From contig VWYX01000080.1 of NCBI GenBank assembly GCA_013396525.1, forward strand, positions 611,893 through 675,892: a stretch of DNA of 64,000 nucleotides, in the 5' to 3' direction. This document shows, piece after piece, positions 35,501 through 46,826 of this stretch (its first letter is position 1; the number at the start of each line of letters is the position of its first letter). Source of the stretch: Chaetorhynchus papuensis. Taxonomy: Eukaryota; Chordata; Aves; Passeriformes; Rhipiduridae. A program made the translations under genes and the position numbers. The notes under the pieces are model-generated. The model searched no databases. It was not told the origin of the DNA and saw only the letters and a list, made by a program, of their open reading frames with translations.

Positions 35501-38500
35501 AGTCTCCAGTAACTAACGATTAAACACCTGCTTCTGAAATTACTTGATTTAACTAAGCTTGACCTACCCCATTAGTAACATGCAATCCTACCATCTGCCA
35601 TATGACGACTTTTTTTACTTTTTCCTGGGAGTGGGACTCGGGTTGACGCAGTCAAGGGTATTGTGCTGATCTTTATGCCTGGTACTTGAGTTGTATCCAA
35701 GTTAAATGGACTGAGAATTTTAACAGTCAGATTTTCCATCCTGGAGATGGAATCTGATTGGACACCAGTACCCAGTGTCCTCAGAAAAAGCCTCTGTGAT
35801 GAGCCCAAGTGACAGTGTCTTTGGTGTGTATTTCCTCCCTATAGCCAGTACAACTTCCCAGCTTCTCTGGCTGGGGGGCAGGTTCAGCAGTGACCTGGGT
35901 TGCCTGGTTTATGAGGTGTAATGTGACTTCCGAATGCAACAGAAGGAAAGAGACACTGCAAAATATTCTGACATCTTTTTCTGTTTCAGGTTTGTTGCCA
36001 AACCACAGGCCTCCACTTCCTGAAGGACATATTCCCAAGAAACCCAAGCTGAACAGGTGAATAGTCTTTTCTTTCCACATTTCTCTTTTTCAGGAATAAA
36101 TTGGAAGGGGAAAGGCATTTCCTTACAACTGGGTGAGAAATGCCTCAGGCAGCAGGGTTCATAAAGAGTAATCAGCATTTTGGAGAAGATGTGTCACGAT
36201 ATTCTCTTTGCAGTCTTTTAAGGACAAGTCATATCTCATATAAACCATTTATTCACACAAGATTAAAACTGCTACACATATTAGAGTCTGCCTGCCCTTC
36301 CTCAGCTGTGCTCACCTCCTCATAACTAAGGCAGTCACAGGAGGATGCCACAGATGGAGTCACAGCACCACAGAATAGCTGAGGTTGGAAGACCCCTCTG
36401 AAGATTGTCTAGTCCAAGCTCCCCACTTAAGCAGAGTCACCTAGAGCAGCTTACTCAGAACTACGTCCAACCAGGTTTTCCTGGATAGACCTTACTCCAT
36501 TTCTCCTGAGGGCAGCTTGTTCCAGAGAACCAGCATCATACAAGACAGTGTTCTCTTACATTCAGACAGAATTTCTTTTTTCAGTTTGTGCCCATTGCTT
36601 CTTGTCCTGTCAGTGAGCACCAGTGACTGGGGTGAGGCCACCCCTGTCTTCTTTACACCCTCCCTTCAGGTACTTACCAACATTGGTAAGACCCCACTGA
36701 GCCTTCTTTTCTCCAGGCTGAGCAGTCCCTTCTCTCTTAGCCTTTTTAGCCCCCAGCAGCAGGAGGGTGCTCAGGTGGTGGTACCAGCTGTGAGAGGGGC
36801 TCTGAGCAGCCAGCAGGGGCCCATCACAGGCCTGTTACCCTCTGCCCCATTCCCGTTTCCTCCAGTCAGTGATTTGCCCTCCGCCTGCCCTTCCTATGCA
36901 ACAGAGTCTCTTCCCCCTCCCCAGCCTGAATGGCCCCTGGCCTTTGGTGGGTGAAGAGAAAGCCTGCAGCCGCTTCCTGCTCTGTGCCGGGCACTTGGAG
37001 GTGCTAATCCCCTGTTTATAACCTCACACTCTGTTTCCATGGGGATGTCAGAGCCGTGTATGAACCTCGCATTAGCAAACCGAGAGGTTACCAGAGGCCA
37101 TGGGGCTGTCGCTGGGAGAGCTTAGACTGCAGGGCTGAGGATGGCTGGAGACTCCTGCATTTCAGGTCTGACTCTACAGTGGAGATTTCAGAGAGGCTCT
37201 TGGAAATGCTGGCAGGTTGCATAATGGGTATCAGTGAGGATCAAATTAGAGGACTACGTTTGATGCAGCCCTGTAGCTATCAGATATTTCAACTGTGATA
37301 ACTTCTTCCTTGTGTTTTACAAGTCCTGAGGATTCCTTAGTATCTGTGTCTTATCTGGCAGCTGTGGGGTGGAGCACATTATCTTGTTAGCATTCACATT
37401 GCAACCCTGCAAAGCAGGTTGAGACTGGAAATAGTAAATGCAGTATCTTGCAGGAATCACACCAGGACTCCAGATCTGATGCCCTGACTCTTACAAAATG
37501 TTCTATAGACTTTTAGTGAGAACAAGGAATGAATACCTCCGGATGCATTCTACATGCAAGTAGGTGTGCTACACCTCGAACTTAATTAAATAGGTGATTA
37601 TTGCAGTGTTAGCCCCTCCCTACACCACCCTTGTTTTTCCCTTTCCAGAGAGGGAATGTAGCAGGCACAGTGCAAGCAATATAGAAAAAGAGAGCAGAGC
37701 TGTTTGCTGACGATATAGAGCAGCATTGAAGTAGGCAGATGTTGGGGTCTGGGTGGAGACAAAAGAATAGGATAAAGAAATATGATTGAAAGTTTTGGTG
37801 GTGGGGCTGACACTAAACAAATGAGTCCCAAGAGCAAGGATAAAGTGCAGGAGTACATCAGGAGTGCTCGCCTGGTCCTTCATAATACTTCATAATGTCT
37901 TCTCAGCCTGCTGGAAGGGGAAAGCTCTGTGTGTTGGAGCCTTGCAAAATCTTGGCCATTCTGTAAGAGTTTTGATTGTGCGAGCCCCCACCTGTACTTC
38001 CCTGGCTCTCTGGAGCAGTAGCTGGCACAGCATAAGGCAGGAGTTACAAATTGCTTCCTTCCTCTAGCCTGAAGTGCACCCACATGCTGAATGACTGAAG
38101 TCATTCAACTGGTACTTATTTTGGGAATGAAGCCACAGCTCTTATCAGAAGTTTCCCACATGAATGACTTGTCCAAGCTTACCTTGTCTTTGCCTCTGTA
38201 CTTGCTTCCAAAGCTTCCTCTATGTCTGTAGTAACTTGGGAAGCACTCAACCTGTGGTGCTGCCAAATGCAAGTGAGCTGACAGGGGAGAAAAGGGGCAG
38301 AAGTGGGCTTGGACTTTGGAGTGGAACAAGCTGCCTTGTTCAGTACCATCAGAACATGTCTGGGTCATCCTCTAAACGTGTAATATCAGGGCTACTCACC
38401 TGACTTAGCTTGTTCCCTCATTGTGTTTATGTCTACTGGATTATTAAGTGCCAGTTCAAGAAGGGATCAACAGGATCTAAAGGGGGCCTATTATAGCAGG

Positions 38501-41500
38501 CAGTACATTACACAGTTACGTGACATTTTTTCCAAATCTTCAAGCTTCATCTCTTTTTAAGATCACTGTATTGGCTATTCTACCCATCTTTACCACTCTG
38601 CTTAGATGAGAGATAGCAGTGCCTTTCTTCACTGCTGCTATACCCTGGGAATGTCAACAGGGAGAAACTGAGATGCCTCATAATATGCTTGGGCCCCTTG
38701 TTAAAGCTTTTCCAAGACAGAAACACAGGTAAGGTAATGTAAGCAATCTGTAGTCTGTCTCTTTACTCTGAATGGAGAAAGTTTTCACTTTTGTAAAGGA
38801 AGGGCTTCTGAGAAGTCACTTTCTACTCCAGATGTTACCTCACACACTTCTGTGGGAATTCCTAGCATCTGGGAACTGCCTGCCATCTTACACTGAGCTG
38901 AAGAATGTTTTGCTCATAGTAGAGCTCTTGACATAAGACTACAGCATCAGCTGCTAGAATGACAGGACCGTGAGGAAAGCCTAAGATAGCCTTAGGGACT
39001 GATTCCACTCACACTGCCTGAGACTGAAGGAGATTTACAATGGTAAGTGTAGTGTGAAGTGGGAGTCAGAGCCCAGTGCCTCTGCCGTGATAGAGACCTG
39101 AGCACTGACTTACTGCATGTAGACTCAGAGCAGCAACCCCTGCCTGGCTGAAGTCTGGCAGATTACTTCATTTGGATGAGCAATCCCTTTCATTTTTTTC
39201 CTGTCTGGCAAAGTTCTGGTTGGTGCTCCCTTTGGCACAGCCTTCTTCCAAGGCTGTGTCAGTATATTTGAGAGCAGCTTCATTTGTTGCTGAAAGAGGG
39301 ACAAATGAGCCTGATGAAAAACTGATGCATTCCTTAGACAATGTACAGGCCAGCAACATGGGAGGAGCTCTGTGACTCCTGGGCAAAGGTGCTAAGGAAG
39401 TGTACAAAGGACTGAGGAGCCGCATTAATGTATACTTTTGAAAGCACCCAAAAAAGCTGCTCCTCAGCTATTTCTTTACTGCAGTTGTAGCTGTCTTGGC
39501 CAGAATGTTTGGCCCATGTCACTGTCACCCTGATTAAAGTGAGCCTGCTTCAAATCCAAAGAGTCTGGCATGCACTGGCTAGCACCTAGCTGGGATTAAA
39601 AAGTATCATGCCACCATTTGGAACTATCAGCGAACTGTCTTGTTTTAACAAGGGTCAGGGGTGCTAACATGCCATTGATTTAGTGTTGTGAAATGTGGAT
39701 TTATTATCCAGAACCCCTCTGCCTCTCAAGAAAGTGATCTTCTAGTGCTTATTCAATGATGTTTTCCAAAAAGCAGAATTCCTGCTCTGTTTTCTGAACT
39801 GGCTTTACTATCTCAATTATACGAACTTTGGACATTCCCTTCTGCGTGCCCCAGATTTCTCTGCAAAGAGATAAGGATTTCCCTGCTTTGCACTGGGTCA
39901 TTTGGCAGCTGGCCTTCCTCTACCCAGTCCATCTCCTTATCCTGTTTCCACTTTTGGAATTCAAAAGGAGCAGAATGCTTTGAGAACATCTGACCTGCAG
40001 ATCCTGCCTTGTACTTGGTTATACAACTGTCTAGCGTAATATGGGACATTCATGCATGATGTAATGTAACACAGAGAAGGAGATTGGGAACTGCAGAAGG
40101 CATTACATGGAAGTGAAATGCTAAGGTTTGTGATCCTGAGGGTGGTAGGAGAATAAGAATACCTTGTGGTCAGAATTCAACTGGGGAGCATTCCACATCT
40201 CCCTCTTCTACCCCCTGCAGCTGGGACACTGTCCAGGTGAGACTTGCCATGATATTTCTCATTTCTTGGGCTTTAGTTCTTTGCCTTTTTGCTTTCTGCC
40301 TGATTTGTTGTTGACAGCAATAGCTCATGAGTGTTACCACTTAACTGTTTTACTAACTATGGTTCTTTTGAAGAAATGGCCATGGGAGTAACCCACATCA
40401 TCCATGAACTCTTGAGTCTCCTGTCCTCACCTTCTCTTACGTATCATTTGTCTGCAGAAGTTGGACATTGAAAACAAATGAAGTTTACCCTGTCAATGCG
40501 GAATTACTCCCTACAGTTCATTTTCCTCATGCTTGGCCCAGTCTGGGGCTTTCACTCTTTCCAGGGGATCATTCCAGAAGAAAATTTGTCTTGCAGCCAA
40601 GGATTGTTCCCTCATCCTCAGCCTGTATTCTCCCTTTCAAAACTTCCTGCTGTTATTTCTGCATTTGTTCATGCTCCAGCCTGGCATCTTCCAGTTAAGT
40701 GCTGCAGCAACAAAGTATTTTCACTAGCCCATGAGGCTGAGGAAGTTCTAAGCAATTTCACCAGCATTGTGTAGGGTGACAGACTGTTCCCATACTCCAG
40801 TCATGTGTGTGCAGGCCACCACACAACAGAACCATTTGGGAAACAGTCAAGCTCAGCTGTAGGTCAAACTTCTTCCTTTCAGTAATGGAAACCTGAATAG
40901 CTCAGCAGTTTTCTTTTCAGCATGGAGATTTTTGCATGGAAAATGTGGACTAACAGTCTATCCAGAACAGTCCCTGAATTCAAGCCAGCATCGAGATGCT
41001 CTCTTAATGTGAATACAGCACTCATGTTCTTCTGGCAGGTCTGAAGTATTGGTTAAAACACAACACTGTGAAGTTGTTCCCTTTCCAAAAGGACTAGGGG
41101 ATATCACAGGTTCCCTGACTCTGGGGTCTGTCAGCAAGAGGTGCTGTAAGATTATGGAGTACTTAATTTTGAGTGCTCAGCTGCCACTCCATTTTCAGCT
41201 TCCTACTGGAAGAGCGTAACTTGGCACAGAGAGTATCCAAGTCAGTCCCTCCTCCATCACCTGAACCGGAGGAGTTGCTCTGTGTTAAGCAAGAGGCAGG
41301 CTCCCTACAAATTCCTCATGAATTACAAAGTTCTCAGGCTCTGTGGACACCTCTCGTCCCTGGGAGTAGAATCTGGTTTCCCTACTAAGAGCATTTCACT
41401 CCAGCAGCATGTGGTTCCTCTCATCTGCATGGAAACTCTGTTGTGCATAGCATGTGTATTCAAAAGCAAAGAGCCAGAGCGGCTGCAGGTGAGCAAAGCC

Positions 41501-42502
41501 AAGAGGTGTCATGGGAAGGGATGTGGCAGGGAGGAGGCAGTCTCGCCAGCACTTTGATCGAGTGCTTCCTGCAGTCTCCAGCCCTCTGCCTTCTGCTCTT
41601 AATCCAAACAAAAGCCATACTGAAAAAATTCAGTGAGGGTTCAGAAGTTCAAACTTGAACTGTACCAACATGGCCTTTGCTTGAGCTGTGTACAGGACTG
41701 TGGTTTTCACATTTCCCTTGCCCTGCACATGGAAACCTTGTGCCTACTCCTAGGTCTAAAGTGGCAGCCTCCAAGTGGGAAGGCCTGCCCACTGAATTGA
41801 ACCCATGAAAACAGACTTCTGCATGCTACAGAGATTTTAAGCTATTACAGTGAGTGCAGGTGAACTAACCATAGTTGTTTCCATCCTGCTTATATCTTGC
41901 CTTTTCCCTTTAGGGAAATCCCACCAGGGTTCCTATCACACTTTATCCAAACTACTCATTTGTGCCCTTGGAGTCTAGGAATTCTTGTTCTTGCTCAGGT
42001 CCCTGCCATACTCAAGGGGGCAAGCAGAGCCCCAAGGTGAGCCACAGTTCCCAAGACTGGGGGAAGTTCTCTCCCCCTTTGCCTAGAGTGGGAGCTCTGC
42101 ACACTGAGATGACAGGTTGGGAGGCTGCGGACCAGCCACATTTGGCATCCACCTGAAGCGTCTGTCTTGACAACCTTCAGCTACTTGAGAAAAGTCAGTC
42201 TGCCAGTGTGTGTTTGTAGATGACTATAAAAAGTCCCCAAGACAAACCTTGTTGGATACAGTGAAAAGTTGGGGGACTTGGCTAGAAAAGGGTGTACAGT
42301 ATCTTACATGGATGGTAGAGTTTGCAGAAAAGTCCTGTGTGCTGGACTTTGAAGCTCTCCTATGTGAGTTTTGTGGATTGTTTTTAGTCACAGAAAAAAA
42401 CCCAAATCTGTGAATCAGTAGGAAATGGAGTTAGTCAAAGAGGAGAAGGAACTTTGTAGACTGACTGCTTGCAGGCATCAGGCTTTTGCACTGCTGAATC
42501 AA

Positions 42503-42541
<39 letters not shown>

Positions 42542-44896
42542 CAGCAAACAAAATAGGACAAGTTTGAGTTTGGGACAAAGCAAGTATTAAAAGCCCTAAA
42601 AGCAAATGTGCTCCAGGAAGGGAAAGCGTCCAAATGTCTGTTTCAGCTAACAATGAAAAGCCCCAGCCTGCAGTCCCCAAAGGAAGCCAAAAGCCTGGAC
42701 CAGAGGGCTGGATTAGACCTGCTCAAAAGAGAAATAACAAAAGCTTTAAAATCAGGCCATTACTAAATCCTCCTTCCTATGCAGAATTGGGGTGTGCACT
42801 TCCAGCCCCCACACAGAAACAGAGGGATTTCTTAAAAAGCCACTGTCTGTCTAAACCTGCATACAGCATTGATGTGTATCTCACATTCACACATTCACTT
42901 CTCTCCCAGTGAGATCATTTATTATCACAGGAGCACTTTCCCGTAATCGTGTGGACACGTGACCAGAATTGCACTTGGCACACTGATGCATTAAAACAAT
43001 TTGGGATTTTTTTTTTTCGTCCTTTGCTGTAAGTGTAGTCTTGCAATACCAAAATTTGTGCCATGGCACTCCCCTTGCAGCAAGGGGAACATGAAAAGGA
43101 GGACCTAGCCCATGTGCCCATCTATTACCCCTACAGCTTCTCCCAAAGGAGCTGCTTTGCCATGGTCCTTTGCCACATTCCAAACTGAGGACCTGCGTTT
43201 GGTCTCTCTGAACTCCCCTTGCATGTGAAATTGGAGACAGGAAAGTCTCTCCTACTTCCTGTCCTGATGCTGTTATGTAAGGGATTCCACTAATGTTATG
43301 TAAGGGATTCCACTAATGCACATGCATAGCATTACAGGTCAGAAGGGATGAGTTTAATGCATGTATAGGAGAACAAGTGCCTGGATCTTGCTCTGTGTCA
43401 TCACCCAGCCCCTTCCTGCTGTTGCATCTTGGTGTTTTAACTGTCATAAACTTACTCCTCAAATCAAAAGCAAAGCATTTTGAAAGTGCCTTGATTTCAG
43501 AGGCAGAAAGTTCCACATGTGATTCATTTTTCAGTTTCTGTTGTTAGGGAGTACTGAGGAAGAAAAGTGCTAAATGGGCTGCTGTTATGCAGTCTGTAGC
43601 TGCCTGGCATAGCAAGCTTTCTTTGTAGTTCTCAGGAATGTGCCAAATGCCTTCAAACAAATGTATTACATGGTCTCTGTCCAAAGTTCTTAATATCTCA
43701 AATTTGCACGATGCAAATAAAAGGTAACAAAGCTTACTGTGGGGAGGATGACTGATTGAGGTTACATTAAGACCATGGGATTACTCAACAGAGGCATGCA
43801 AACATTGCTGGACAAAGTTTATCAGTCTGTTCCAAATTCTAATTTGTTGGAGCATTGTTTGTGCAGATTATGCTAAGGTTTTACTTCAGATCTTTATTGT
43901 CTGAAAAGACTCCTCTTTCTCTAAGGACCTCTATTCCCCTCTCTACTGGTAGCAAAAGATTTAAAGCCTAACAAAACTGCAGGCCACCCAGCCACAGGGT
44001 AAGATTTCCAGTAACTGATTCTGGATCCGAAATCCCCTGCCTGTTTGCAAAGCCAAGTCTAAAACTTCAAATGGTAAAAAGCAGAGGATATTTGCCAGAC
44101 ACTGCTCTTCACAGAGATTTGTAGTTATGATGATAATTCCATTTTAATACCTCTTACACTGTAGGTGCTGACTTCCTGCACTAGCAAGCTGCAGTAGTAC
44201 TGTACAGAGAAGACTAGAGCAAATTTGGACATATAAAAATACAAGACTGGGCCAGAAACCCATTCCATGCAGAAGTAATAACCAATAATCCCCCCAAAGT
44301 AAATTAATTCATTTTTAGAAGCTTTCTCACAGAATTCAGCCTTTGTAATTAGTTTACCTTATTGAGACCAGCTGTTGAAATAACACTTCCCCTGGAGGCT
44401 GGATGCATTCAGTCTTGGATTTAGTTGCAATGAAGGGATTTGGCACTCCAGTTTAGCTGCAGGTGGACAACTTGCCAACAGCCTGGATACTACACCTGAT
44501 TTGTTTTGTAAAACTGTAAGTCAAGCAGGTGCCAGTGGGTGCAGTAGAGAGATGAGTTTAGAAATTCCAAAACAAACAAAAACTCCTTCCCAGTGGTCCC
44601 TTCTGAATTGAGGGAGCTCGGCTCATGGTTATTCCTTTTATAAAAAGGCATGTTAGGGAGGCAAAGGCTGTAGTGCCTTGCTTCTGCTTCAGTTGGAACA
44701 TTTTCTCAATGATCAGTCTCAGAATGAAATGTGTTTGTGTTGTTTTGACAGGTACCTGACCCGCTGGCCCATCAGATCTGCAAAGCCCATTTGGAAGAGG
44801 GGCCCTAAGTGGTGCAAAAAGCCCTTTCCAGTCGGACACCCTTTGCTGAAGGATAATGTCAAATATACACAAAAGCCTCTCTGTTTAAACCACTAG
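23429..44896 (+). CDS. MRPS18A: MRPS18A (mL66), mitochondrial large-subunit ribosomal protein; gene span of six coding exons
   Basis: The product belongs to the bacterial S18-related family but, as known from mitoribosome structures, sits in the 39S large subunit as mL66. Six exons with GT/AG borders join without a frame break: 23,429-23,528, 23,699-23,730, 27,104-27,208, 35,115-35,238, 35,990-36,056 and 44,752-44,896. They total 573 nt, 190 residues plus stop, against about 196 in human. Residues 1-33 form a basic, Ala/Arg/Leu-rich mitochondrial targeting leader. A proline-rich linker (56-61) precedes C65-P-I-C68-RWNLKHKY, and C103 and C113 follow. C65, C68 and C103 are candidate zinc ligands. 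The block DVLLLSQFI...GGMLPR.ITGLC (80-103) is the S18-fold signature. The start has a strong Kozak context (A at -3, G at +4). RSPH9 lies convergently downstream. Confidence 0.97.
23699..23730 (+). CDS. MRPS18A: MRPS18A coding exon 2 (32-nt microexon)
   Basis: The acceptor is TTTTGCAG and the donor A|GTAAGT. The exon completes Val34 and encodes VEVTEGNTTT, which lines up with the VVEIQEGKTT region I recall from human MRPS18A. At 32 nt it is below the size most gene finders call reliably, but phase, both splice sites and protein similarity agree. Confidence 0.93.
23731..27103 (+). other. MRPS18A intron 2 (3,373 bp)
   Basis: The intron is unremarkable A/T-rich DNA. It has an A-run at 24,310-24,324 and no recognisable CR1, RNA gene or second gene. 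An opposite-strand open frame of 174 codons at 24,911-25,435 has no known resemblance. A polypyrimidine tract and TTTCCTAG precede exon 3. Confidence 0.8.
27104..27208 (+). CDS. MRPS18A: MRPS18A coding exon 3 (Pro-rich linker and CPIC motif)
   Basis: The exon is 105 nt, phase 0 at both ends, and encodes residues 45-79: IEGRIIEDAEAPPPPNPSG followed by QCPICRWNLKHKYDYV. The CPICRWNLKHKY stretch is nearly invariant in vertebrate MRPS18A and supplies two likely zinc-binding cysteines. The donor is G|GTAAGT. Confidence 0.96.
31035..31345. promoter_or_regulatory. Possible intronic conserved noncoding element
   Basis: This non-repetitive block has several homeodomain-type cores close together: ATCATTAG near 31,068, ACAATTAGGGG near 31,113, GATTAATTCAG near 31,157 and GTGATTAACGCAAATCCG near 31,240. 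It also keeps scattered CpGs (ACCGAAC, ATCCGTGG, GACGGC) in CpG-poor surroundings. Regulatory function is inferred from texture only. Confidence 0.25.
32640..33546 (+). mobile_element. CR1 LINE fragment with decayed reverse-transcriptase region
   Basis: The fragment runs in sense from part of the reverse-transcriptase region to the element's 3' tail. Translated pieces show the expected order: ENYRPIS-like, TDQ-like QQGFTKGRSCLTSLVAF, YLDFCKASDMVP, SGVPQGSLLGAILF.TFVNDID, then FADDT, where F-A-D-D is the catalytic polymerase motif. Frameshifts and stops separate the pieces, and a deletion appears between the FADDT part and the 3' end. It finishes with GGTCCCTTCCAACCC and CTATGATTCTATGA, the CR1 tail repeat. 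It cannot encode an active enzyme. Confidence 0.93.
35115..35238 (+). CDS. MRPS18A: MRPS18A coding exon 4 (S18-fold core)
   Basis: The exon encodes residues 80-120 plus the first base of Gly121. It includes DVLLLSQFIRSDGGMLPR and RITGLCLEEH, the most conserved part of the S18-related fold, and ends AHRA. C103 in ITGLC is the likely third zinc ligand and C113 lies ten residues on. The donor is GCAG|GTACAT, weaker than the others because of C at +5. Confidence 0.96.
35239..35989 (+). other. MRPS18A intron 4 (751 bp)
   Basis: No repeat or other gene was recognised. It ends with TTTTTCTGTTTCAG, a good polypyrimidine tract and acceptor. Confidence 0.8.
35990..36056 (+). CDS. MRPS18A: MRPS18A coding exon 5
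   Basis: The exon is 67 nt. It completes Gly121 and encodes LLPNHRPPLPEGHIPKKPKLN plus two bases of Arg143. It matches the GLLPNHRP.LPEG.VPK segment I recall from human. The donor is AG|GTGAAT. Confidence 0.95.
36355..36755 (-). mobile_element. CR1 LINE 3' end, antisense to MRPS18A
   Basis: Read on the - strand, this is a CR1 3' portion. The + strand begins with ACAGAATAGCTGAGGTTGGA (reverse of the GGTTGGA/TCTAG tail) and continues with reversed CR1 3' landmarks: GTCCAACCAGG, a GCCCATTGCTTCTTGTCCTG block, GAGCACCAGTGACTGGGG, and CTTCTTTTCTCCAGGCTGAGC. It is noncoding and truncated at the 5' end. Its orientation is opposite to the two CR1 copies upstream. Confidence 0.88.
37391..37491 (+). 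repeat. Possible MIR-like SINE relic
   Basis: CATTCACATTGCAACCCTGC, then AAAGCAGGTTGAGACTGG, a degraded middle, and CCAGGACTCCAGATCTGATG followed by CCCTGACTC are arranged like the central and 3' parts of the MIR consensus. The match is weaker than that of the copy at 10,958 and could be chance. Confidence 0.3.
42506..42537 (+). repeat. Poly(A) run, 32 bases
   Basis: This is an uninterrupted run of 32 A's preceded by AATCAAGGT and followed by GAGGCAGC. No processed gene copy was recognised upstream. It lies in intron 5 of MRPS18A in the transcribed orientation, so it would appear as A's in the pre-mRNA. Confidence 0.9.
43271..43316 (+). repeat. 23-bp perfect tandem duplication
   Basis: The 23-base unit starting TGTTATGTAAGGG and ending CCACTAA occurs twice head to tail with no mismatch (43,271-43,293 and 43,294-43,316). 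This is a small local duplication of recent origin inside intron 5. Confidence 0.9.
44752..44896 (+). CDS. MRPS18A: MRPS18A coding exon 6 (C-terminus and stop)
   Basis: The exon completes Arg143 and encodes residues 144-190, starting YLTRWPIRSAKPIWKRGPKW and ending KPLCLNH, with TAG at 44,894-44,896. The RYLTRW..GSVKPI..KGPRW pattern and a following P.G.PLL.DNV are typical of MRPS18A C-termini. Many Lys, Arg and Trp residues suit rRNA contact. Confidence 0.96.
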
Positions 44897-46569
44897 TGGC
44901 CAGAAGTGGCATAGTCAGTAAGCACATGTTTTCCACTGATCTGTTGGGGTTTTTTTCAAGTTTGTCAATATCTCCAATTTTCTTATTCCAGAATTGTCCT
45001 TAGTACTCTATGTTGTGTCCAGCTGTGATCTCTTCCTCTAGGAGAATACAAAGAGTCATCAAAGCAAAGTTCAGTGTGCAGGATGATTTGAGGAAAGCAC
45101 GGGGCAAAGACTTCTACCTCAAAGCCAGAAAGGATCTGAAGCTTTTGTTTCTTTATGTTCCACAAATGGGTTTGGGAAAGGATGTTTCCTTCTTTTCCCA
45201 GCAGTGAGTGGTGCTTCCTCACTCACATGTGTTTCAACTCACATTTGCCTCATTTGGGCTTTGGTACCTGTGATACAGATGGAAGAAAAATTTCTCTGCA
45301 GCACTGTATTTTCTTGGCAGTAACAGAAATTGTTAATGACTACTGAAATTAATTTTTTATTATTATCATTTGTACTATCCATAATTTGCATCAGAACACC
45401 TGTGGCAGTGGCAAACAGCTGTGTCTTACACGTCCCCTTAAGAATTCCTGGCTTGTGCTTCACTCCTGAATCTGGCAAATACACAGTGGTGACATCCTTG
45501 ATGACCTGGCCTGTTTTTTTTTCCCTGACAAATAAATTTTCCATAAATCTTCCATGTCAGTGATATGGTTGCTTCCTGGGATAGTTTGGAGCTGATTATC
45601 CATCCTGTAACTAAGAAGTGGCACCATTTCTCTCCCTGTGTAGTACACATATGGATCTTCCACCTGCTGACCACTGCTAATTATGGGCCTGGTATGAAAG
45701 GCTCATTAAATTTATCATGGTCATTATTGTTTTGGCTCCATTTCCTTGGTATTTGTCTGGGGGCTACAAATCAATAAGAATTTTTATGTCCTACTATGAC
45801 ACTTAACCTTGGATTGGTTTTATCAGAATAATCTGCTAATACCTATCAGCATGGACAGGAACAAAAGGTAAGGATAAATCTGTATTATCCAGGAAATCAA
45901 ATTAGATTCAAATGGTTCTTTTTAGCCTTATTTCGTGAAATGAAAGCCCTAGATTCAGCCCCTTGAGTTGGCCAAGACCTTTTGCTTTGGGAGACAGAGC
46001 CAAGACTTCATTAACCATACTGAGATAAAATCTCTGGCTGTCTCTGTTTTATAAAGCTTTGAAAGCTACAGCCCTTGAGACAGGAAAATATTTTTCTTTA
46101 TTCTTATACATACAGAAATTACTATGTCTTCTAACCCAGGTAGCTCTGTTCAGTGAGTTTTGCTAATGGAAAAGTCACTGGATTAAACCATTTCCTTGAG
46201 ATGAACCTAAATAAGCACATTTTTCAAGACCAGCTGATGCCCACAGCTATTTTTTTCCCTACAGTTGAAAATGAGCTGGAAAGACCCCTGTAATTTTGGA
46301 CATCTAACATCTCTTAAGTACTCTCTTCAATATGGCTTTCTAGAGTTCAGGGTTTAGTACAGATCTCTTACAGTATATATCAGCTTTCCATTCTGACTCC
46401 AACTTTGCTTTTGTCATTCATGGGTGACAGCAGGTATTCTTTGTGTCTCCAAATTAGTTCTTGTGTAAGCAAGGTGCTTTTGTAATCAGACAGATGGCCT
46501 AGGTTTGATTTCTGACCTAGAGCTTGCCTGTCAGGGAAGAAAATGCCATTTGTTACTATCTAAAGGATC
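44897..46569. other. MRPS18A 3'UTR and convergent intergenic spacer
   Basis: This covers the presumed MRPS18A 3'UTR and the first part of the gap to RSPH9. A candidate polyadenylation signal is listed separately. Open frames here (for example 65 codons at 45,010-45,207) have no recognised resemblance. Confidence 0.6.
45531..45536 (+). terminator. Candidate MRPS18A polyadenylation signal
   Basis: AATAAA lies 635 bases after the stop codon and is the first canonical hexamer I noticed downstream. An ATTAAA variant occurs near 45,705. Which one is used cannot be decided without transcript ends. Confidence 0.4.
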
Positions 46570-46710
46570 TGCAGTGACACATTACAGGGAGAGATTGGTG
46601 CTAGTAACACCAAGACTGTGTTCAGTCTTCATATGGGCCATTCACTTACAAGCTGGACTCAGTAATCCTTGTGGGTCCCTTCCAACTCAGAATATTCTGT
46701 GATTCTCTGA
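46570..46710 (+). mobile_element. TguSINE1-like SINE (tRNA-Ile head, CR1 tail)
   Basis: The left part, GGTGCTAGTAACACCAAG (46,597-46,614) and later ATGGGCCA, tracks the anticodon arm and acceptor end of tRNA-Ile (GGTGCTAATAACGCCAAG, ending CGGGCCA). The B-box region between them is mutated. Directly after comes TTCACTTACAAGCTGGACTC, then TGGGTCCCTTCCAACTCAG and ATTCTGTGATTCT, a CR1-type 3' tail that would let CR1 machinery copy it. This head-tail structure matches the zebra-finch SINE TguSINE1 as I recall it. The first about 20 bases are poorly preserved, so the 5' border is approximate. Confidence 0.7.
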
Positions 46711-46820
46711 ATTGAATGTGGAGTTGAGGGAGGAGTGTATACAATGAAGTCCTAGGAAAAGAATGAGGCCCAGAGTCCAGGCACAGAAGAATGCTGCTCA
46801 AAGTGCAGAGGTTTCACATT

Positions 46821-46826
46821 TTTATT
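46821..46826 (-). terminator. Candidate RSPH9 polyadenylation signal
   Basis: TTTATT on the + strand is AATAAA on the RSPH9 strand, about 82 bases past the RSPH9 stop codon. This implies a short 3'UTR ending near 46,800, so the RSPH9 and MRPS18A transcripts probably do not overlap if the MRPS18A signal near 45,531 is used. Confidence 0.65.

Larger units (their letters stand above)
36057..44751 (+). other. MRPS18A intron 5 (8,695 bp)
   Basis: The intron holds an antisense CR1 3' end, a MIR-like relic, a 32-base poly(A) run and a 23-bp tandem duplication, all listed separately. No further exon was recognised. It ends with TGTTGTTTTGACAG before exon 6. Confidence 0.75.

Noticed and set aside
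36517..36954. 145-codon frame in intron 5
   Set aside because: Its first half is antisense CR1 sequence and the remainder is low-complexity Pro/Ser.
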